A DNA stretch of 64,000 nucleotides from Gammaproteobacteria bacterium (GTDB lineage: Bacteria > Pseudomonadota > Gammaproteobacteria > GRL18). Positions 60,075 to 64,000 of this stretch are shown here, piece after piece. The notes under the pieces are model-generated. The model was not told the origin of the DNA and made no database searches. It saw nothing but the letters and a program-made list of their open reading frames with translations. The stretch lies in NCBI GenBank assembly GCA_026994225.1, contig JALWRI010000088.1, positions 63,458-127,457 of the forward strand, in the 5' to 3' direction. Position 1 is the stretch's first letter; the number at the start of each line of letters is the position of its first letter. Made by a program: the position numbers and the translations under genes.

Positions 60075-60365
60075 TATCTCAGCAACTCCTGCTTACTATA
60101 AAATTAAATACCCTAACTAATTAATGATGCTGTGTCGTAAATAGACGCAATACTCAGCATACAAGCCCGACAATATACACTAAAATGGCTTAGGGTGAAA
60201 ATAGTTTCATAACTATTTATGTCAAAAAACAGCAAATAGGGGTTTAGTTTTGTATAATAGAAAAAATAGATGGTTATTATCTAAGGTATAAATTTCACAA
60301 ATAATAATAACAAAGTTATTCTATTAATATTTAGATACCCCGTTAACAAAATAAGAGGAAGAAAA
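60075..60365 (+). other. 291-bp divergent intergenic region between dksA and the peroxidase gene
   Basis: No gene is visible. TATAAT at 60253-60258, preceded by G, could be a -10 for the peroxidase gene with a leader of about 100 bases, but no good -35 lies 17 bp upstream. I looked for an FNR-type TTGAT-N4-ATCAA site and saw none. The dksA promoter must lie in the left part. Confidence 0.4.
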
Positions 60366-61373
60366 ATGATAAATACGAACAAGTATTTAGCACTTATTTA
60401 TCGTAGTGCATTAATATCTTTAATGAGTGTATGCTCTGTAGTGTATGCAAAAGAGCCAATTCAAGCTATTCAAGCAGCAAAAAATATTAATATTGCCAAA
60501 GCAGAATTAGGAAAAAAATTGTATTTTGATCCTCGTTTATCTAAATCAGGATTTATCTCCTGTAATTCTTGTCATAATTTGAGTATGGGAGGAACGGATA
60601 ATTTAAAAACATCAATAGGACATAAATGGCAACAAGGGCCTATTAATGCACCTACTGTGTTAAACTCTAGTTATAATATTGCTCAGTTCTGGGATGGAAG
60701 GGCTAAAGATTTAAACGAGCAAGCAGGAGGACCGATTGCCAATCCAGGTGAAATGGCATTTACACATACTTTAGTAGTAGAATTATTAAAAACCATTCCA
60801 GGCTATGTAAAAGAATTTCAACAAGTTTATGGTTCAGATAAGATACATATTGAACAAGTTACTCAAGCGATAGCAGAATTTGAAAAAACCTTGGTAACCC
60901 CTCATTCTCGTTTTGATAAATGGTTACTAGGTGATAAAAATGCCATAAATAAGCAAGAATTAGCCGGTTATCATCTATTTAAAAAATCTGGTTGTGTTGC
61001 TTGCCATAATGGTGTAGCAGTAGGGGGGAATTCATTTCAGAAAATGGGGGTTATTGCACCCTATAAAACAACCAGTAAAGCCCAGGGGCGGGTTGCTGTA
61101 ACAGGAAAAGAAGTAGATCGTATGTATTTTAAAGTGCCTACTTTACGCAATATTGAAATGACTTACCCTTATTTCCATGATGGGGGAGCACAAACTTTAG
61201 AAGAAGCAGTAGATATTATGGGTAAATTACAATTAGGAATACATTTTAATAAAGAAGATAAAGCAAAAATTGTTGCTTTTTTAAAGACATTAACAGGTGA
61301 GCAACCGCATTTTGCTTTACCTTTATTGCCACCTTCATCTTCTCACACTCCTGCACCCAAACCATTTGAGTAA
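60366..61373 (+). CDS. Di-haem cytochrome c peroxidase (CcpA/MauG superfamily)
   Basis: This 335-residue periplasmic protein has a signal peptide (core about 8-28, cleavage near VYA-K) and two haem c sites, C66-N-S-C69-H70 and C210-V-A-C213-H214. Between them are the peroxidase hallmarks QFWDGRAKDLNEQAGGPI and NPGEMAF. After the second haem, PTLRNIEMTYPYFHDGG carries the distal ligand region. It reduces hydrogen peroxide with electrons from soluble cytochrome c. AGAGGAAG precedes the ATG. The Pro/Ser-rich tail after about 322 is unusual but short. Confidence 0.93.
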   Translation: MINTNKYLALIYRSALISLMSVCSVVYAKEPIQAIQAAKNINIAKAELGKKLYFDPRLSKSGFISCNSCHNLSMGGTDNLKTSIGHKWQQGPINAPTVLNSSYNIAQFWDGRAKDLNEQAGGPIANPGEMAFTHTLVVELLKTIPGYVKEFQQVYGSDKIHIEQVTQAIAEFEKTLVTPHSRFDKWLLGDKNAINKQELAGYHLFKKSGCVACHNGVAVGGNSFQKMGVIAPYKTTSKAQGRVAVTGKEVDRMYFKVPTLRNIEMTYPYFHDGGAQTLEEAVDIMGKLQLGIHFNKEDKAKIVAFLKTLTGEQPHFALPLLPPSSSHTPAPKPFE

Positions 61374-61410
61374 GATGCAAGCTTTATCCCTTTTTAATAG
61401 CTAAATGAAG

Positions 61411-61445
61411 CGCAAGACCCCGTTCCTTTAGGGCGGGGATGATGT
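61411..61445 (+). mobile_element. Orphan IS200/IS605-type end hairpin (relic or PATE-like)
   Basis: GCGCAAGACCCCG followed by TTCCTTTAGGG and CGGGGATGATGTC matches, from memory, the conserved right-end hairpin and RNA scaffold seen at the 3' ends of IS200/IS605 tnpB elements. CCCCG at 61418-61422 pairs with CGGGG at 61434-61438, and the CCTTTAGG between them can extend the fold. No tnpA or tnpB is present on either side, so this would be a relic or a non-autonomous copy. It has no T-run, which argues against a plain terminator for the peroxidase gene. Confidence 0.5.
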
Positions 61446-61579
61446 CAATTTGCCGGTGAGCCTGGTCGTTGTATTATATTCATTCATAAGATATTATTCT
61501 ATAAGACTAGGATGACTTGATTTTTTCTTCATAATTTGCTCTACTTATATTAGAATATTATAATTTTAGAGGTTTTATT

Positions 61580-63247
61580 ATGGCGAATTTAGTCCCACTG
61601 AGAAAAGAGCATTTGTCTGAAGATGATACGGATATACTTTCAGAAACGCTACAATCTAAAGATACATCATCAGATAATTTGACGGATATAACAGAAAATA
61701 CCGATAATGGGGTACAAGATAACCCTATTTCAGTAGAACGAGTTGAAATATTAGAAAAGCAATTAGATGCCTTAGAAGCGGTGAATACCGGATTATTGGA
61801 AAAGGATGAAAGTTTTTCTAATGAGCTTAAAGAGACGCAAGGGGAGTTACTGTTATTAAATTCTGAACAGAAAAAACAGCAGCAATCACTTGAAGCCATC
61901 AATATGGGGCAGGATGCAATTCAAGATAAATTACAGGATGTGGCAAAACAGCATCAAGAGCAAATTCATCATTTAGAAAGTAAAACGCAAGGATTAGAAG
62001 ATAAAACAGAACAGTTAGATGAAAATTTAACGCATTTATCTGAGTTGCAAGAAGTACAGTTTAATAAAGTAACAGAAAATATCGCTGATTTAGAGGAAAA
62101 GGATGTTAAAGTTCAAGAAAAACTAGAGGATATTGATCAGCTGCAAACCGAGCAACATGATAAAATTGATCAATTAGAGTCCATTAGTGCTAAATTAGCA
62201 GATATTAGTGATAAACTTAGTGATAAAACCACTCGTTTAGAAGATAGACAAGATAAATTATTGGAAGAACATACACATTTAGCAAGTCGTACTGGTACAT
62301 TGGAAAACAATGTATTAGAAACAAAAAAACACTTCCAAAAAACAACGGATAAATTATCTGAGCAATGGTCTCAAGAAACACAAGCATTATCTGAAAAAGA
62401 TACAGCATTACAAGAACAGTTAAGTGCTGTAGCAGGGCGTACTGGCACATTAGAAAGTCAATACAGTGATTTAGATGCTAGTACTAATGCATTGGGGCAA
62501 CATCAACTTGTTTTAGATAAACGTACTGCAACATTACGCCAAAAATTTCAATATGCAGGTATTACCATTACTGTAGTATTGTCTTCTATCCTTATTGCAG
62601 GGGGATTTTTATATACTCAAAATAATAATGAATTGAAAAACTTACAAAATTCAGATGTAGTCATAGGTAATGATATAGCTCAATTGACAGAACAAATCAA
62701 TGTAACAAATGCGAAGCAACTTGGCACACAAGAAAAATTATTGCAATTAGAGGCACAATTAGGCAGCTTGCAACAGGCATATCAAGAAAATAAAGTATCT
62801 ATAGAAAAATTTGAACAACAGTATGCACGTTTATCTGAATCATTAAATCAGCTTGGTAGTGAATTAGCGATTATTGATAGTAAGTTAGATGAAAATATTG
62901 AACAACAAAATATCTACAAGCGATTGCAATTTAGCCGTGCAGATAATCAACCTATATATGATAAAACCTGGATTAAAGCACAGAATAAACGCTATTATAC
63001 AGTACAGTTAATGAGTGCTAAATCACCAGAAGCAGTATTTAGGTTTGTATCTCAATACCAATTAGGAGGGGATTTAGCTTATATCAAAACCCGTAATGCA
63101 AAAGGACAAGAATGGTATTCTGTGGTAGTAGGTGCTTATCCAGATAAACAATCTGCACAAGCTATGATCAATGGATTACCCGCAGAGATAAAAGCAAATA
63201 AACCTTGGATGCGTTCATTTGCTCATCTACAAAAAAAGATATTATAA
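61580..63247 (+). CDS. Coiled-coil membrane protein with C-terminal SPOR domain
   Basis: This 555-residue protein has about 320 N-terminal residues that are highly charged and heptad-rich (coiled coil, about 50-320), a single transmembrane helix (about 324-346), a second short coiled coil (about 350-440), and a SPOR domain (about 465-550) with YYTVQLMSAKSPEAVFRF and EWYSVVVGAYPDKQSAQAMI. SPOR domains bind denuded septal peptidoglycan, so the C-terminus should be periplasmic and the long coiled coil cytoplasmic, as in DamX-type division proteins. The pair ASRTGTLE (about 235-242) and AGRTGTLE (about 285-292) suggests an internal repeat. AGAGG is 7 bp before the ATG. No enzyme motif is visible. 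Confidence 0.82.
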   Translation: MANLVPLRKEHLSEDDTDILSETLQSKDTSSDNLTDITENTDNGVQDNPISVERVEILEKQLDALEAVNTGLLEKDESFSNELKETQGELLLLNSEQKKQQQSLEAINMGQDAIQDKLQDVAKQHQEQIHHLESKTQGLEDKTEQLDENLTHLSELQEVQFNKVTENIADLEEKDVKVQEKLEDIDQLQTEQHDKIDQLESISAKLADISDKLSDKTTRLEDRQDKLLEEHTHLASRTGTLENNVLETKKHFQKTTDKLSEQWSQETQALSEKDTALQEQLSAVAGRTGTLESQYSDLDASTNALGQHQLVLDKRTATLRQKFQYAGITITVVLSSILIAGGFLYTQNNNELKNLQNSDVVIGNDIAQLTEQINVTNAKQLGTQEKLLQLEAQLGSLQQAYQENKVSIEKFEQQYARLSESLNQLGSELAIIDSKLDENIEQQNIYKRLQFSRADNQPIYDKTWIKAQNKRYYTVQLMSAKSPEAVFRFVSQYQLGGDLAYIKTRNAKGQEWYSVVVGAYPDKQSAQAMINGLPAEIKANKPWMRSFAHLQKKIL

Positions 63248-63439
63248 AGATCAAAACCGGCAGGCTAATGGTGTTATGGATTTGATTCATCAACGGTAGC
63301 AGGTAGACCAGCAGAAACCTCATGATCTCTTTGTCCACTGTTTTTGCTGCTTTGATTTTTCCAGTTTTCTGCCCGTCATGCCTTCGTCATCGCCTGCCCA
63401 TTTATCCTAGTGCAGCGCTTAAATTATTGGATAAAACGG

Positions 63440-63468
63440 AAAAGGCAGCCCATCGGACTACCTTTTTT
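63440..63468 (-). terminator. Rho-independent terminator of the M16 peptidase gene
   Basis: On the minus strand GGTAGTCC-GAT-GGGCTGCC forms an 8-bp stem with two G-T pairs, preceded by AAAAAA and followed by TTTT. It starts about 10 bp past the peptidase stop. On the plus strand the same stem has two mismatches but ends in TTTTTT, so some activity in that direction is possible. Confidence 0.8.
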
Positions 63469-63476
63469 GTTAGTAA

Positions 63477-64000
63477 TTATGGTGATTGGAAATAACGCTG
63501 ACGTTCTTTAAAACGGTGTATATTTTTTATTATAAATAGGGGATTAGGTGCTTTGCCCTCTGTTTTTACCTGGAGTCGAGCTCCCTTGTTGAAAGAAAGA
63601 AAATCTAAGGCATATTGAATAAAATCCTTTTTTTGTAAATTTTCAGTGAGGGTAATTAATTGCTCCTGCATAGTAAATTGGAAATAATCTAAACTTAATT
63701 CATCCCAATACTGAGTAGTAAGTGCTAATAAATTTTTAGGTTTTTCACGTAATTGAGTAAGTAAGGCTTGTTGATACTTATGATAATCAGCATCACTTAA
63801 TGTTTTAAGTGTATCTTTGTAATTTTCTAAAAAGCTCTCTATATGTTGTGATAAGAGTGCCGGTGCTGTATAAGGTGATTGCACTATAAATAAAATACCA
63901 TTACTACGCAATAACGGAAGGTGCATGGCTGCTACAACATAACCTAATTGCTTTTCAGTACGTAAAGCATGGTAAAAAGGGGTTTCAATTAAGGTGGCTA
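63477..64000 (-). CDS. M16 (insulinase/pitrilysin) metallopeptidase, C-terminal part, cut by window edge
   Basis: The frame is open from the right edge (64000) to the stop at 63477, giving 173 residues. The first in-window Met is at 63926, but the frame upstream reads FYHALRTEKQLGYVVAA, the conserved C-terminal M16 segment (compare LRTKEQLGYIV of insulysin and pitrilysin). The true start is therefore beyond the window. The HXXEH zinc site lies in the missing N-terminal half. The visible part is the last inactive M16 domain with helices around SQHIESFLENYKDTLKTL. A terminator follows the stop. Confidence 0.85.
   Translation of the reverse strand, partial: ATLIETPFYHALRTEKQLGYVVAAMHLPLLRSNGILFIVQSPYTAPALLSQHIESFLENYKDTLKTLSDADYHKYQQALLTQLREKPKNLLALTTQYWDELSLDYFQFTMQEQLITLTENLQKKDFIQYALDFLSFNKGARLQVKTEGKAPNPLFIIKNIHRFKERQRYFQSP

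Noticed and set aside
61536-61564. TTGCTC-17 bp-TATAAT as the promoter of the SPOR-domain gene
   Set aside because: The predicted start of transcription would fall on the Shine-Dalgarno sequence at 61568-61572, which makes the element unlikely to serve this gene.
63477-63926. Treating the M16-like gene as a complete 149-residue protein starting at 63926
   Set aside because: The frame continues to the window edge and encodes the conserved LRTEKQLGYVV segment upstream of that Met, so the gene is cut by the window and not short.
1-64000. CRISPR array, prophage, toxin-antitoxin pair or integron
   Set aside because: Reading through the window I saw no spaced direct repeats, phage structural genes, small toxin-antitoxin gene pair or integrase.

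Overview
The window is chromosomal DNA from an AT-rich gammaproteobacterium of the non-enteric kind. The evidence is a LolC-LolD pair, LpxK-Trm112-KdsB, DksA, an ExbBD pair, a ComEC, a type IV minor-pilin operon, and the run carA-carB-greA-(yhbY)-rlmE-ftsH-folP-glmM-tpiA-secG-tRNA-Leu joined to a 14-gene nuo operon with separate nuoC and nuoD. The sequence does not fix the genus. Coding density is high, there is no phage or CRISPR, and the only mobile-element trace is a solitary IS200/IS605-style hairpin near 61.42 kb.

Layout. 0-17.8 kb: mfd (-); a small membrane protein and a RelA-family gene (+); a beta-barrel porin-like protein (-); lolC-lolD (+); then on the minus strand a TonB-dependent receptor followed 42 bp later by a 1776-residue Ser/Thr kinase-ATPase-GAF-histidine kinase; and a DUF2062 protein (-). 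17.9-21.1 kb: comEC (+), tail to tail with an LpxL/HtrB-type acyltransferase (-). 21.2-32.8 kb: the housekeeping run carA to tRNA-Leu(GAG). 32.8-47.8 kb: nuoA-N plus a DUF2818 protein, encoding complex I. 48.1-55.4 kb: fimT-pilV-pilW-pilX-pilY1-pilE, the minor pilins and tip adhesin of a type IV pilus. 55.5-56.4 kb: a tRNA-Asp and a HAD phosphatase (-). 56.6-59.6 kb: exbB-exbD-lpxK-trm112-kdsB. 59.6-64 kb: dksA (-), a di-haem cytochrome c peroxidase (+), a coiled-coil SPOR-domain membrane protein (+), and the 3' part of an M16 metallopeptidase (-) that runs off the right edge.

How the parts fit. RelA and DksA are the two arms of the stringent response. ExbB-ExbD would supply energy to the TonB-dependent receptor. 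LpxK, KdsB, the acyltransferase and LolCD all serve outer-membrane biogenesis. Complex I provides the proton-motive force. Several genes use TTG or GTG starts with good Shine-Dalgarno sequences, which moves the likely 5' ends of carA, ftsH, pilE and exbB inward from the longest open frames.

Most of the window is conserved housekeeping and I did not find a clearly new multigene system. The most interesting points are a PilY1 whose von Willebrand A domain appears split by two tandem related modules, a RelA with an EXDD-type synthetase motif but a complete HD hydrolase motif set, the receptor plus giant-kinase pair, and the orphan IS605-type hairpin.
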